A stretch of 64,000 bases of DNA. Source: Fredinandcohnia onubensis. Lineage in GTDB: Bacteria > Bacillota > Bacilli > Bacillales > Bacillaceae_L. Below, piece by piece: positions 34,073-43,161 of the stretch; position 1 is the first letter of the stretch; each line of letters opens with the position of its first letter. A program made the position numbers and the translations under genes. Where the stretch lies: positions 38,298 to 102,297 of the forward strand of contig NZ_JAPSKV010000016.1 in assembly GCF_031181385.1 (NCBI RefSeq), given 5' to 3'. The notes under the pieces were generated by a model. It saw only the letters and a list, made by a program, of their open reading frames with translations, made no database searches and was not told where the DNA came from.

Positions 34073-34400
34073 GAATGGTTTTATTCTAGCAATGTATATA
34101 AAGCATACGCAATTGTATTTTACGTATGCTTTTGTCGCTTTTTTCCTCAAAAAAGATACGCAAATGGATAATTTTTGTATTTTTTATTTTTTTTAGAACC
34201 ATTTATACCATTTTATGGATTTTACGAATGGTTTTAATCTAGCAATGTTTAAGAAAGCATACACAATTCTATTTTACGTATGCTTTTGTTGCTTTTTTTC
34301 TTAAAAATGATACGCAAGTGGATTATTTTTACATTTTCCAACGCTTTTAAAACCATTTATACCATTTTATGGATTGCATGAATGTTTTTTATGTTTTCTT
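34073..34400 (-). repeat. Two-plus copies of the 154-bp repeat, inverted relative to the 17-kb array
   Basis: GAATGGTTTTA at 34073 and 34226, and its decayed form at 34380, give periods of 153 and 154 bp. Each unit holds AAAGCATACGCAATT...TTTTACGTATGCTTT and ATACGCAA. Read on the minus strand, CATTCGTAAAATCCA...AAAACCATTC aligns end to end with units at 17229-17820. The region between the PLP gene and the next gene holds nothing else. Confidence 0.75.
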
Positions 34401-34421
34401 ACTTGTTAAGCATCCGTTTAC

Positions 34422-35039
34422 CTAAAAAAAACTTGCAAGCTCCTCGGTTGAGTAATTTCCTGTTATACCCGGTTTGTTTTCTAGATACTGAATGATTTCC
34501 TCTTTAGAATAATACTCTTTAAGACCTGAAATAATCGTATCCAAATATTCAGAGGAAGGTTTATTAAAAGCAACAGTTTCTATATCCCAAGGGGCGGTAA
34601 ACGTAAAAATCGGATAACCGCCATCATCACCAAGATACATAATTCTCCCATACCACGCCTGTTCACGGAAAATCATCGAACCTGATTCTTTCACCTCTTT
34701 TTGCAAATCAATATCTATAAGCATACCGCTATTCTCTTGTTTTAAAACATCAATAAACTGCTCAAATGTAATTAAATACTTCTTGCTATAGGTATGTGCA
34801 TCCTCAGTTGGGGATCCATCAATAAAAGCAACACCCTTTGAATCCCATCGTCGTGCTTCCTTCGCAAAATACAATGGGTAAGGGATGGTAAAGATTCCTT
34901 CATCGATTGGAGATGATGTATCTTTACACCCAACCTCCGTTTCAGTAGAACCTTTAGGCCTCCCGCCTTTTATATAACAAAGAAATCGATCCCTGTTAAT
35001 ATTTGAGCCATAGCTCGCATACCAGACATATTGTTTCAC
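34422..35039 (-). CDS. Gamma-glutamylcyclotransferase-like fold protein
   Basis: A 205-residue protein starting VWYASYGSNINRDRFLCYIKGG, the YGSN substrate loop of the gamma-glutamylcyclotransferase/AIG2-like fold, extended as in Bacillus YkqA-type or BtrG-like proteins. Later segments (KGVAFIDGSPTEDAHTYSKKYLIT, RIMYLGDDGGYPIFTFTAPWDIE) fit a predicted beta-barrel enzyme. GTG 35039 is the start, behind a GGTGATT-type site. It is a single-gene unit; the terminal residues lie next to the repeat array. Substrate unknown. Confidence 0.65.
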   Translation of the reverse strand: MKQYVWYASYGSNINRDRFLCYIKGGRPKGSTETEVGCKDTSSPIDEGIFTIPYPLYFAKEARRWDSKGVAFIDGSPTEDAHTYSKKYLITFEQFIDVLKQENSGMLIDIDLQKEVKESGSMIFREQAWYGRIMYLGDDGGYPIFTFTAPWDIETVAFNKPSSEYLDTIISGLKEYYSKEEIIQYLENKPGITGNYSTEELASFF

Positions 35040-35245
35040 CTAAAATCACCAGCCTTTAAATAATAATCTACGTCGAAATCCCTTTCTTTAATAGTACCTT
35101 ACAAAAGCTTCACTTTCCTAGAATCAAGAACATATTATTTATTCGACGTATTTCAACTCATTTCCCGAGCAATATTTGTCAAAAAAGAGGGAATATGATG
35201 ATATTTGTTGGATCTTAGATAACGAGTAAAGTGTGTGATTTTTAT

Positions 35246-35975
35246 GGTTCTAAGTCAATTGTTGGGGTAAAATACTAGGCTACCGTGCTTACGCTTGGTG
35301 GCCTTTGTATGTTTGGTGGGTCTAAGACCCACCAAACATACAAAGGTTCTTTCTCTAGTTTTTATCCAACATGTATTCCAATTCCCTTAAATTGATGTGA
35401 TAATAATATCTTGGCACGAAAGCGCTCAAAACTTCTAAATCCAAATGCGTTTCGTTTGATTACTATGGTGGAATTGTTAATCCCCTCAAGAAAACCATTT
35501 GAGTAATTGTACACTATGTTTTTCCTTTTATTGCTTTGATTGCAATTGCCTGGTTCCATTCGATCGTACTACGCTGATACTACTCTACAAACGTGTTCAT
35601 TTCAGAGAATCGCTTTCCGCAAGCACAAACATATCTTCTTCTTTTATAGAACAACAGCGTTTTTCGTTCAAACCACTTCAAATGTTTGATTTTTTGAATG
35701 CGATAATCATGAATTCGATTGGTTTGACTGCCACACTTTGGACAACAGTGCGGTTTACGCTCCATCTCTACATAAACATGAATATATTCTCCTACTTCTT
35801 CTACGTTTTTTACCAGCACATCTTTAAATCCTGGAATAGAAATGTTAAAATTCATATACACGCATCTCCATTTCTTTACTTGTTTCTCGACAATTCAAGT
35901 ATAAAAGAATTGGATGTATGCGTGTATTTTTTTGCATACAAATTATAGGACAACCCCAACAAATATTATAGAGCC
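35246..35975 (-). mobile_element. Internally deleted ISL3-family element with 8-bp target duplication
   Basis: Ends are GGTTCTAAGTCAATTGTTGG (35246-) and, on the other strand, GGCTCTATAATATTTGTTGG (ending 35975), imperfect terminal inverted repeats. ATTTTTAT flanks both sides (35238-35245 and 35976-35983), the 8-bp duplication expected for ISL3. The element is 730 bp; full ISL3 elements are about twice that. The same end recurs at 63843. Confidence 0.85.
35362..35855 (-). pseudogene. ISL3 transposase remnant (central part deleted, frameshifted)
   Basis: The N-terminal ~90 residues (MNFNISIPGFKDV... with zinc-finger cysteines CCPKCGSQ and CACGKRFSE) run from 35855 to a stop at 35580. The C-terminal ~45 residues (YSNGFLEGINN...IKRNAFGFRSFERFRAKILL) end at 35362 in a different frame. 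The DDE catalytic core between them is missing, so this copy cannot encode a working transposase. Confidence 0.85.
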
Positions 35976-36009
35976 ATTTTTATAAAAAGAATGTAAAGCC
36001 AAGGATATC

Positions 36010-37404
36010 TCACCTTGGCTTTTTAATTCCATATTTTTTTAACCGATATTGTAGATTTTGACGACTCATGCAAAGTGCTTCGGCAGTCTTTGTGATATTA
36101 AAATGATAGTGTTCAAGTACCTGCTTTAGGTATAAGGTTTCTGCTTCCTCCATGTAATTGTCTAACGGTTGAACCTCTGTGATCACAGAGGGTTGTAGAA
36201 TTGTTTTTGTGGTTACAGGTATAATATGTGTCTTTTTTCGAAAATGCATGGGGAGATGGTTATAAGAAATCGTATCCTCATAGGTAATAACATTTAATGC
36301 TCCCTCTATAATATGCTCTAGCTCCCGAACATTCCCAGGCCAGTCATATTGAATCAATGTCTGTAATACCTCATCAGCGATATTTGTTACATTCATACCA
36401 AACAGATGATTATATTTTTCCATAAAAGCAAAAGCAAGTTCCTTAATGTCTTCTTTCCGATTTCGTAATGGAGGAATAAAAAGGGTTACAACACCTAGTC
36501 TGTAATATAAATCCTTTCGCAGTCTACCTTCTGAAATGGCATCAATGGGGTCCTCGTTCATTGTAGCCAGGATCCTCACATCAATTTTTTTATCTTTAGT
36601 GTCACCGACTCTTCGTACCATTTTTTCTTGAATAACTCGTAGAAGCTTTGCTTGTAGAGCAGGGTTTAATGAATTAATCTCATCTAAAAGCAAAGTGCCT
36701 CCTTCTGCTTGTTCAAATAAACCGGGGCGATCAATTGCACCTGTAAAAGCTCCTTTTTTTGTACCGAAAAGGAGACCCTCAATTAGATTGTCGGGCAAAG
36801 CGGCACAATTTTGAGAGATAAATGGAGCGGATGATCTGCTGCTTCCATTATGAATACTTTGAGCAAAAAGCTCTTTTCCCGTACCGGTTTCCCCAATAAT
36901 AAGAACGGAGGAACTTGTCCTGGTAGCACGTTTGCTGGCTTCAATTACCTCCGAAATCGTAGCGCTTGTTCCTATGATGCTATCAAATGTATAATGAGTA
37001 TCACTTCTCCGATTCATATTTTCACGTAATAATTTCTCAACTTTTGTAACATCACGGGCTATTTCCATCGCTCCAATTAGTTGTTTGCCATCGATAATCG
37101 GGATTGTGTTATTGATGGTGGTAATTTCCTGACCGCGATTGTTGAAATAGGTCTGTTTAGCATTATTTATGGAAACACCCGTTTTAAGTACTTGAAGCAA
37201 CGTACTATCCTCGTTTTTGTGAAATGAAAATACATCAACAAGCTTTTTGTTTAGAACATCACCTTGGTTCATCCCCTCAATCTGAGCCATCTTTTGATTA
37301 TAAATAATCGTTGTGCCTTGAGAGTCAACAACGTGTATACCAACGTCCACTTCATTAACTAATTGTTCAGTTGCTTTATTTTTTAATAACTCAACTTGTT
37401 TCAA
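36010..37404 (-). CDS. rocR: Sigma-54-dependent activator RocR
   Basis: A 464-residue NtrC-type activator. Domains: PAS sensor (~10-120), AAA+ ATPase (~140-375) and Fis-type HTH (~425-464). Walker A GETGTGKELFAQ, the sigma-54 contact GAFTGA and Walker B GGTLLLDEI are intact; the HTH reads NITKTAEALCMSRQNLQYRLKKYGI. RocR senses ornithine/citrulline and activates arginine catabolism genes. TTG 37404 follows AAAGGTGGGG. It is divergent from rocD, with palindromic activator sites and a sigma-54 promoter in between. Confidence 0.88.
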   Translation of the reverse strand: MKQVELLKNKATEQLVNEVDVGIHVVDSQGTTIIYNQKMAQIEGMNQGDVLNKKLVDVFSFHKNEDSTLLQVLKTGVSINNAKQTYFNNRGQEITTINNTIPIIDGKQLIGAMEIARDVTKVEKLLRENMNRRSDTHYTFDSIIGTSATISEVIEASKRATRTSSSVLIIGETGTGKELFAQSIHNGSSRSSAPFISQNCAALPDNLIEGLLFGTKKGAFTGAIDRPGLFEQAEGGTLLLDEINSLNPALQAKLLRVIQEKMVRRVGDTKDKKIDVRILATMNEDPIDAISEGRLRKDLYYRLGVVTLFIPPLRNRKEDIKELAFAFMEKYNHLFGMNVTNIADEVLQTLIQYDWPGNVRELEHIIEGALNVITYEDTISYNHLPMHFRKKTHIIPVTTKTILQPSVITEVQPLDNYMEEAETLYLKQVLEHYHFNITKTAEALCMSRQNLQYRLKKYGIKKPR

Positions 37405-37496
37405 GATATCCCCACCTTTTTCCTTAATTCTTATTATACGAGAAATAAAAATAGGGGCAAATTATTTTTGCATGATCTAAGAGAAATTGAAAAGGA

Positions 37497-37596
37497 TTTT
37501 TGCGCAAAAAATATAGTGGATGCAAAGAAAATATGCACTCACTAATGGAGATTTAAAAGTTTTCTTGTTTCTTAAGATGGTCATTTGCGCAAAAAA
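37497..37596 (+). promoter_or_regulatory. Candidate RocR upstream activating sites
   Basis: TTTTTGCGCAAAAA (37497-37510) is a perfect 14-bp palindrome; ATTTGCGCAAAAAA (37583-37596) repeats its core. Centres are 85 bp apart and lie about 155 and 70 bp upstream of the sigma-54 promoter. Confidence 0.6.
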
Positions 37597-37654
37597 TTGA
37601 GTATAATGCTCTCATTTTAAAGAAAATAATGAAAAATGCACCTATATGAGGAGT

Positions 37655-37671
37655 TTGGCATGATTCTTGCA
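37655..37671 (+). promoter_or_regulatory. Sigma-54 promoter of rocD
   Basis: TTGGCAT-N5-TTGCA matches the -24/-12 consensus TTGGCAC-N5-TTGCA in all but one position. It lies 59 bp before the rocD start. Confidence 0.85.
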
Positions 37672-37729
37672 TAGAATAGTAGACAAGAAGAGATTCTCAT
37701 TAGGACTATAGCTACTGGAGGTTAAATAG

Positions 37730-38932
37730 ATGGCTCAAATTAAAGGCGACTCAAAAACAATCATTGATCAAACGGAAAAGTTTGGAGCAAATAACTATCA
37801 TCCACTACCCATTGTCATTTCAAATGCAGAAGGCGTATGGGTGGAGGATCCTGAAGGAAACAAATATATGGATATGTTAAGTGCATATTCTGCAGTGAAT
37901 CAAGGTCACCGTCATCCCAAAATCATTCAAGCATTAAAGGATCAGGCGGATCGCGTTACATTAACATCACGAGCATTTCATAATGACCAGCTTGGTCCAT
38001 GGTATGAATTAATTTGTAAAATGACAAATAAAGAGATGGCACTACCGATGAACACTGGGGCAGAAGCTGTTGAAACAGCTATTAAAGCGGCACGTAGATG
38101 GGCATATGATGTTAAGGGGGTAAAGGATAATCAAGCTGAAATCACCGCGTGTATTGGAAATTTCCATGGGCGTACAATGACGGCCGTTTCATTATCTTCT
38201 GAAGAAGAATATAAGCGTGGATTCGGTCCAATGCTACCGGGAATTAAGCTAGTTCCTTATGGTGACATTGAAGCACTAGAAAATGCGATAACTGAAAATA
38301 CAGCAGCATTTCTCTTTGAACCCATTCAAGGAGAGGCTGGAATCATTATTCCACCAGAAGGTTTTCTTAAGAAAGCTTTTGAAATATGTAAACAAAACAA
38401 TGTCCTGTTTATTGCGGATGAAATACAAGCGGGGCTTTGTCGTTCTGGAAAAATGTTTGCATGTGAATGGGATGATGTAGAGCCTGATATGTATATTTTA
38501 GGTAAAGCATTAGGAGGCGGGGTATTTCCAATATCCTGTGTTGTTGCCAATAAAGACGTCTTAGGTGTATTTAACCCAGGTTCTCACGGTTCTACATTTG
38601 GAGGAAACCCAATGGCTTGTGCGGTTTCCATTGCTTCACTAAACGTTTTAATTGAGGAAAATTTAGCACAACGTTCTCTTGAACTAGGTGAATATTTCTT
38701 AAATCAGATAAAAGAGATAAAAAATCCAATCATTAAAGAAGTCAGAGGTCGTGGATTATTTATCGGAGTTGAACTAACAGAAGCTGCTCGCCCATATTGT
38801 GAGGCATTAAAGCAGGAGGGGCTCCTCTGTAAAGAAACCCATGACACGGTCATCCGATTTGCTCCTCCTTTAATCGTAACGAAAGATGAGCTAGATTGGG
38901 CAATCGAACGAATTGCGAAGGTTTTAAGATAA
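37730..38932 (+). CDS. rocD: Ornithine aminotransferase RocD
   Basis: A 400-residue class III PLP aminotransferase that converts ornithine and 2-oxoglutarate to glutamate semialdehyde and glutamate. Blocks: [78 protein letters not shown] and the PLP lysine in [12 protein letters not shown]. Length is normal. GGAGGTTAAATAG precedes ATG 37730. The sigma-54 promoter and palindromic sites upstream, and divergent rocR, show induction by the arginine pathway. No other roc gene follows; a terminator ends the unit. Confidence 0.93.
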   Translation: MAQIKGDSKTIIDQTEKFGANNYHPLPIVISNAEGVWVEDPEGNKYMDMLSAYSAVNQGHRHPKIIQALKDQADRVTLTSRAFHNDQLGPWYELICKMTNKEMALPMNTGAEAVETAIKAARRWAYDVKGVKDNQAEITACIGNFHGRTMTAVSLSSEEEYKRGFGPMLPGIKLVPYGDIEALENAITENTAAFLFEPIQGEAGIIIPPEGFLKKAFEICKQNNVLFIADEIQAGLCRSGKMFACEWDDVEPDMYILGKALGGGVFPISCVVANKDVLGVFNPGSHGSTFGGNPMACAVSIASLNVLIEENLAQRSLELGEYFLNQIKEIKNPIIKEVRGRGLFIGVELTEAARPYCEALKQEGLLCKETHDTVIRFAPPLIVTKDELDWAIERIAKVLR

Positions 38933-38991
38933 TAATTTCTCAACTTTCTCACCAGTAAACTAAGTACCAATTTGTTGAATATAGTAAGCTT

Positions 38992-39024
38992 TAAGGCCTT
39001 TGGTGATAACCAAAGGCCTTTTGC
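38992..39024 (+). terminator. Terminator of rocD
   Basis: AAGGCCTTTGG (38993-39003)/CCAAAGGCCTT (39010-39020) with loop TGATAA, followed by TTTTGC. Confidence 0.85.
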
Positions 39025-39137
39025 ATGAGTGCAAATATAAATACATGTTCCTAGTTTTGGAAATCAAGGAAACAAAAGGGGCATGTTGAATAAAAACATT
39101 AACAAAATAATAAGATTATTGTGATTTTGTAAATATA

Positions 39138-39290
39138 ATGATTGAAATTTACCCGAATTTTGTTTTTTCAGGAGTAATTTTGTTGATCTTTAATCTGTTT
39201 TTAGTAAAAAGAATTTTCTTCAAAAATGGCTTGTATCAGTATCGTCATAACGTTTTGGGGTTAGAGAAAAAGAATGAAAGAGTTAAATAG
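39138..39290 (+). CDS. Possible small single-helix membrane protein (50 aa)
   Basis: An ORF from ATG 39138 encodes a short polar start, a hydrophobic helix FVFSGVILLIFNLFLV, then a basic segment (KRIFFKNGLYQYRHN...EKKNERVK), the pattern of a small membrane protein. An alternative start TTG 39183 has AGGAG in front; ATG 39138 has none. The stop lies inside a 16-bp-arm palindrome. It lies alone in the 600-bp space between rocD and the ABC operon. Reality is uncertain. Confidence 0.35.
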   Translation: MIEIYPNFVFSGVILLIFNLFLVKRIFFKNGLYQYRHNVLGLEKKNERVK

Positions 39291-39319
39291 AACTAGGCTA
39301 GTACCTAGTTCTATTTAAC
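39282..39319. repeat. Long perfect inverted repeat
   Basis: GTTAAATAGAACTAGG (39282-39297) and CCTAGTTCTATTTAAC (39304-39319) form a 16-bp perfect stem with a 6-base loop. No T-run follows, so it may be a terminator of unusual type, a protein-binding palindrome or an mRNA end for the small ORF. Confidence 0.7.
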
Positions 39320-39400
39320 TAAATAATAATAATTTACAAATAATTTACTGATTGTATATGTTTGATTAACACTTGGAATATATATTGAAAAAGTAAACAA

Positions 39401-39480
39401 AAGCAAAACAAACAAATTTAATGTTTGTTTCTTGTTTGTTTAAAAGAAGAAGGCCTATTTTTTACAATAAAACAAACATA
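39401..39480 (+). promoter_or_regulatory. Cluster of AAACAAACA/TGTTTGTTT repeats before the ABC operon
   Basis: AAACAAACA (39406-39414) and TGTTTGTTT (39422-39430) form an inverted repeat; another TTGTTTGTTT follows at 39432-39441 and AAACAAACAT lies at 39470-39479. Direct TGTTT-type repeats are usual for DeoR-family regulators, and a DeoR gene ends this operon. Confidence 0.5.
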
Positions 39481-39535
39481 ATAATACCGAGTAAAATATG
39501 AAGAACTTCTAAAGTGAAGAATGGAGGAGATGTTT

Positions 39536-40666
39536 GTGGCAAGAATCGAGTTAAAGCATTTATATAAAGATTATGTTGAAGGTGTTCATGCAGTAACAGA
39601 TTTTGATTTAACTATTGAAAATGAAGAGTTTATTGTTCTAGTCGGACCATCAGGATGCGGGAAATCAACTACTTTACGTATGATTGCAGGTTTGGAGGAC
39701 ATTTCTTCCGGAGAAATTTATATTGATGGTAATAAACAAAATAATCTACACCCGAAAGATCGAGATATTGCCATGGTGTTCCAAAACTATGCTTTATATC
39801 CTCATATGAATGTATATGACAATATGGCGTTTGGCTTGAGAATGCGTAAAACGCCGAAAGATGAAATCGAACGTCGCGTAAAAAATGCAGCAAGAATTCT
39901 AGATATTGAAAAACTATTAGATCGCAAGCCAAAGGAATTGTCTGGTGGTCAAAGACAGCGGGTGGCACTAGGAAGAGCGATTGTTCGCGAAGCAAAGGTC
40001 TTTCTAATGGACGAGCCATTATCCAACTTGGATGCTAAGCTTCGGTTCCAGACACGGGCTGAAATTACAAAGCTTCATAGAAGCCTAAAAGCGACGACTA
40101 TCTATGTAACTCATGACCAAACAGAAGCCATGTCGATGGCAACACGAATTGTTGTTATGAAAGATGGACTTATTCAACAAATTGGTACACCAAAGGAAAT
40201 CTACTTAAAACCAGCCAATGTGTTCGTTGGTAAATTTATCGGGTCACCGGCAATGAACTTCATCGATATTTCTGTAAAAGAAAATCAAATTTTGATAGGT
40301 GATTTGAAAATTTCACTTCCTCATCTTGTAAAAGAAAGATTAGCTGAAAGTGGTTATTTAAATAAGGACATGGTAATGGGTATTCGTCCAGAGGACCTGC
40401 AATTGGAAGAGGAAAAGAAGGATCTATCAATTACTGCTGAAGTTGAAATTTCTGAGTTAATGGGTGCTGAAACTTTAATTTACTTCAAAATTAATGGTGA
40501 AACATTCATTTCAAAGATTAATAGTATGGATCAATTTAATGCAGGACAAAAAATTCAGTTGGGTATTAACTTTGATAAGATCCATTTCTTTGATAAAGAA
40601 ACAGAGCTTCGCGTACCAACAATGGATGAAGTTCAAATTAAGCAAATGAAAAGAAGGATAGTCTGA
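39536..40666 (+). CDS. ABC transporter ATPase, UgpC/MsmX type
   Basis: A 376-residue carbohydrate-type ATPase. Walker A GPSGCGKST, Q-loop VFQNYALYPHMNVYDN, signature [15 protein letters not shown], Walker B VFLMDEPLSNLDAKLR and H-loop YVTHDQTEAMSMA are intact; two OB-fold regulatory modules follow from ~240. GTG 39536 was chosen because GGAGGAG spaces for it and not for ATG 39521 or 39530. First gene of the operon, 4 bp before the PHP-domain gene. Such ATPases are often shared among sugar importers; a dedicated copy inside an LplABC-type operon is less usual. Confidence 0.9.
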   Translation: MARIELKHLYKDYVEGVHAVTDFDLTIENEEFIVLVGPSGCGKSTTLRMIAGLEDISSGEIYIDGNKQNNLHPKDRDIAMVFQNYALYPHMNVYDNMAFGLRMRKTPKDEIERRVKNAARILDIEKLLDRKPKELSGGQRQRVALGRAIVREAKVFLMDEPLSNLDAKLRFQTRAEITKLHRSLKATTIYVTHDQTEAMSMATRIVVMKDGLIQQIGTPKEIYLKPANVFVGKFIGSPAMNFIDISVKENQILIGDLKISLPHLVKERLAESGYLNKDMVMGIRPEDLQLEEEKKDLSITAEVEISELMGAETLIYFKINGETFISKINSMDQFNAGQKIQLGINFDKIHFFDKETELRVPTMDEVQIKQMKRRIV

Positions 40667-40670
40667 CTGC

Positions 40671-42143
40671 ATGAGATTTGAACTTTTTAAACAAGATTTT
40701 AAAATCAGCCAATCTGCACATCAAGCACATCTCGTATACAGAGTCTATGTACCTGAGGGTTTATCAGAAATTGTTGTTCATTTTCATTACGGTCCAATCC
40801 TGGAAACCAAAAAAGAAACGATACGAAAAGCGGTTGTACGTGAAGGTTTAAGTGAGTCGGTTATACAAGAAAATACGACAGTTAGAAATTTACTTACTGT
40901 CTCCATTAATGATCCGAAAAGCTTTCGCGGTGCACATCATTTCTTCTCTGAAGAGCAAATGATAAAAATTAACACTGAGAGAGCAACAGAAGGATTTATC
41001 TCTGGCATGATTCATGAAGGCTATTGGGAATTCATTATAAGCTGCCACGGTGTTTTTTCAGAAGAAGTAACAGGTAAAATTGCTGTTTTTGGTGTTAGGG
41101 AATTCGCCCTAACAAAACAGGAAGAAATCACACCATTCAAAAATCTTGGATTCAAGCAAATCGTAAAAAATCGTACCCAGAAATCATCCATCGAAGTAAA
41201 GCAAATAAAGCGAATGGAACTTCATTGTCATACTGTTCATAGTGATGCTTCTCAAACAACGGAAGAATTATTGAGTCAAGCGGAAAAGGAAAAAATCGAT
41301 TGGCTGGCGATTACAGATCATAATACGATAACAGCTTTGCTAGAGGCGGAGCAACAGAACAATTTTAACTCCCAAGTTCAAATTTTGAATGGAATTGAGT
41401 ACACAACATTTTATGGACATTTTTTAGTTCATGGTAAGAGAGAAAAAATTATCTTTGACTGGACAAAGCTTTCTAAGAAAACATTAGATCACTATTTAGA
41501 AAAGCTAAAAGAAGAAGATGTTTATATTACAATTGCCCATCCTTTTGATGGTGGAAATCCATTTTGTACAGGCTGCAGGTGGGAATATGTTTTAGAAAAT
41601 CTCAAATTTGTTGATGCGATTGAGGTTTGGAATGGTACAAATCCTCATCAATCATTATCAAATGAAGATGCTTTTTATCAATGGACTCGAATTTTAAAAC
41701 AAGGCTATGAAATTGCAGCATCATGTGGGAGAGATTGGCATCAGCTTTATCCAGGTGAAGAGATCGCCTACACTAATATACTAGTATCCCAAAACGAAAC
41801 AGAAGAAATTTTAACAGCTCTTAAACTAGGAAGAACGTATATTTCAATACGTCCGCAAATCGATTTCAAAGTGAACGAGATTCATATTTTAGGAGATCGA
41901 GTAGAGGATGAAACAGGAGAATTAAATCTTTCTATCGATTTAGACCAACTTAAAGGTGGTGATATACTCCAGGTTTATTCGCAGCAAGGCCTTGTTTTAA
42001 AAAAAGTCTTTACAGATGAAAACCAATGGAATGAGAGGATCCAGCTCCAAAACGATGGATATTCACTGCTTCGAATAGAAGTTCTAAATGAGCAACTTGA
42101 AAGAGTAGCTTTCACAAATCCAATATATATTCTCAAAGGTTAG
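40671..42143 (+). CDS. PHP-domain metallohydrolase, CehA/McbA type
   Basis: A 490-residue protein. Residues ~1-170 form a beta-rich domain; the PHP metallohydrolase domain starts with MELHCHTVHSDASQTTEELL and has ITDHNTIT, IEYTTFYGHFLVHG, IAHPFDGGNPF and CGRDWHQ, which supply the His/Asp/Glu ligands for up to three metals. A beta domain ends the protein. No signal peptide is seen, so it acts in the cytosol. CehA-type proteins hydrolyse phosphoesters or esters. The gene is 18 bp before the permease gene. It could process the imported substrate. Confidence 0.82.
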   Translation: MRFELFKQDFKISQSAHQAHLVYRVYVPEGLSEIVVHFHYGPILETKKETIRKAVVREGLSESVIQENTTVRNLLTVSINDPKSFRGAHHFFSEEQMIKINTERATEGFISGMIHEGYWEFIISCHGVFSEEVTGKIAVFGVREFALTKQEEITPFKNLGFKQIVKNRTQKSSIEVKQIKRMELHCHTVHSDASQTTEELLSQAEKEKIDWLAITDHNTITALLEAEQQNNFNSQVQILNGIEYTTFYGHFLVHGKREKIIFDWTKLSKKTLDHYLEKLKEEDVYITIAHPFDGGNPFCTGCRWEYVLENLKFVDAIEVWNGTNPHQSLSNEDAFYQWTRILKQGYEIAASCGRDWHQLYPGEEIAYTNILVSQNETEEILTALKLGRTYISIRPQIDFKVNEIHILGDRVEDETGELNLSIDLDQLKGGDILQVYSQQGLVLKKVFTDENQWNERIQLQNDGYSLLRIEVLNEQLERVAFTNPIYILKG

Positions 42144-42160
42144 AGAGGGGATAACAAATT

Positions 42161-43141
42161 TTGGGAAATGTTGTGGTTCATAATGGCATATTAAAAACAA
42201 AAGAAGAACTGGAATTACATTATAATCCAGTGAAAGAAAATATTTGGACGAAGGTAAAAAAACATAAAGTATTTTATATCATGCTTTTCCCATGTCTCGT
42301 ATTCTTCTTAATCTTCTCGTATTGGCCAATGGGCGGCTTGATTTTAGCCTTTAAAGAATATGGCTTTAATACCGGAGTTTTTGGAGGCGACTGGGTTGGA
42401 TTTAAGTATTTTGAACAGTTCTTTTCCGACTCAAGAAGCTGGTTGTATGTGAAAAATACGTTGATTGTTAGTTTCCTAAAACTATTTGTTTATTTACCAT
42501 TTCCGATTCTATTAGCGTTAATGCTAAATGACGTGAAAAACAATAAATTACGCGGTACGTTCCAAAGTATCACATATCTGCCATACTTTATCTCATGGGT
42601 TGTTGTTGTTGGTTTAATGAACAGACTACTTGCGCCAGGTACAGGAATGATCAACCAAGTAGTCGCATCGTTTGGTGGAGACGGCAGTACATTTTTCATG
42701 ATGGAAGAAGGATTATTCTATCCACTCGTATTTATCAGTTATCTTTGGAAAAGTATTGGCTGGGATTCAATCATCTACTTTGCAGCCATTGTAGCGATTG
42801 TTCCGACACTGTATGAAGCAGCAGCCATTGATGGTGCAGGGAAATTACGTCAAATCTGGCATGTTACATTACCAGGTATTTCAGCAACCATCATTATTCT
42901 TTTTATCTTGTCATTAGGTAGTATTTTATCATCAGGTTTTGATCAAATTTTCTTAATGCAAAATCCAGGAAATGCCAATGTTTCAGAAACAATTGATACG
43001 TATATTGTCAACACAGGTTTACAAGGGGGACAATTCGGTTATGCAACGGCAATTGGGTTGATGCAAGGTATTGCAGGTTTAATTTTCACCATCATCGTTA
43101 ATAAAATCACAAGTAAAAAATTCGGAACTTCACTATGGTAA
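42161..43141 (+). CDS. ABC permease, LplB type
   Basis: A 326-residue permease with six predicted helices after an N-terminal cytosolic stretch of ~35 residues. LplB-type start of helix 1 (FYIMLFPCLVFFLIFSYWPMGGLILAFKEY) and EAA loop LYEAAAIDGAGKLRQIWHVTLPGI are clear. TTG 42161 is used with GAGAGGGG ~10 bases upstream. With the second permease (45093) it forms the channel of a type I importer for oligosaccharide-like solutes. Confidence 0.9.
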   Translation: MGNVVVHNGILKTKEELELHYNPVKENIWTKVKKHKVFYIMLFPCLVFFLIFSYWPMGGLILAFKEYGFNTGVFGGDWVGFKYFEQFFSDSRSWLYVKNTLIVSFLKLFVYLPFPILLALMLNDVKNNKLRGTFQSITYLPYFISWVVVVGLMNRLLAPGTGMINQVVASFGGDGSTFFMMEEGLFYPLVFISYLWKSIGWDSIIYFAAIVAIVPTLYEAAAIDGAGKLRQIWHVTLPGISATIIILFILSLGSILSSGFDQIFLMQNPGNANVSETIDTYIVNTGLQGGQFGYATAIGLMQGIAGLIFTIIVNKITSKKFGTSLW

Positions 43142-43161
43142 AAACAGGAGGAAAATACAAA

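Noticed and set aside
35499..35948. Plus-strand ORF of 149 codons over the ISL3 remnant
   Set aside because: It is the antisense of the transposase remnant, whose minus-strand zinc-finger sequence is clearly the real coding direction.
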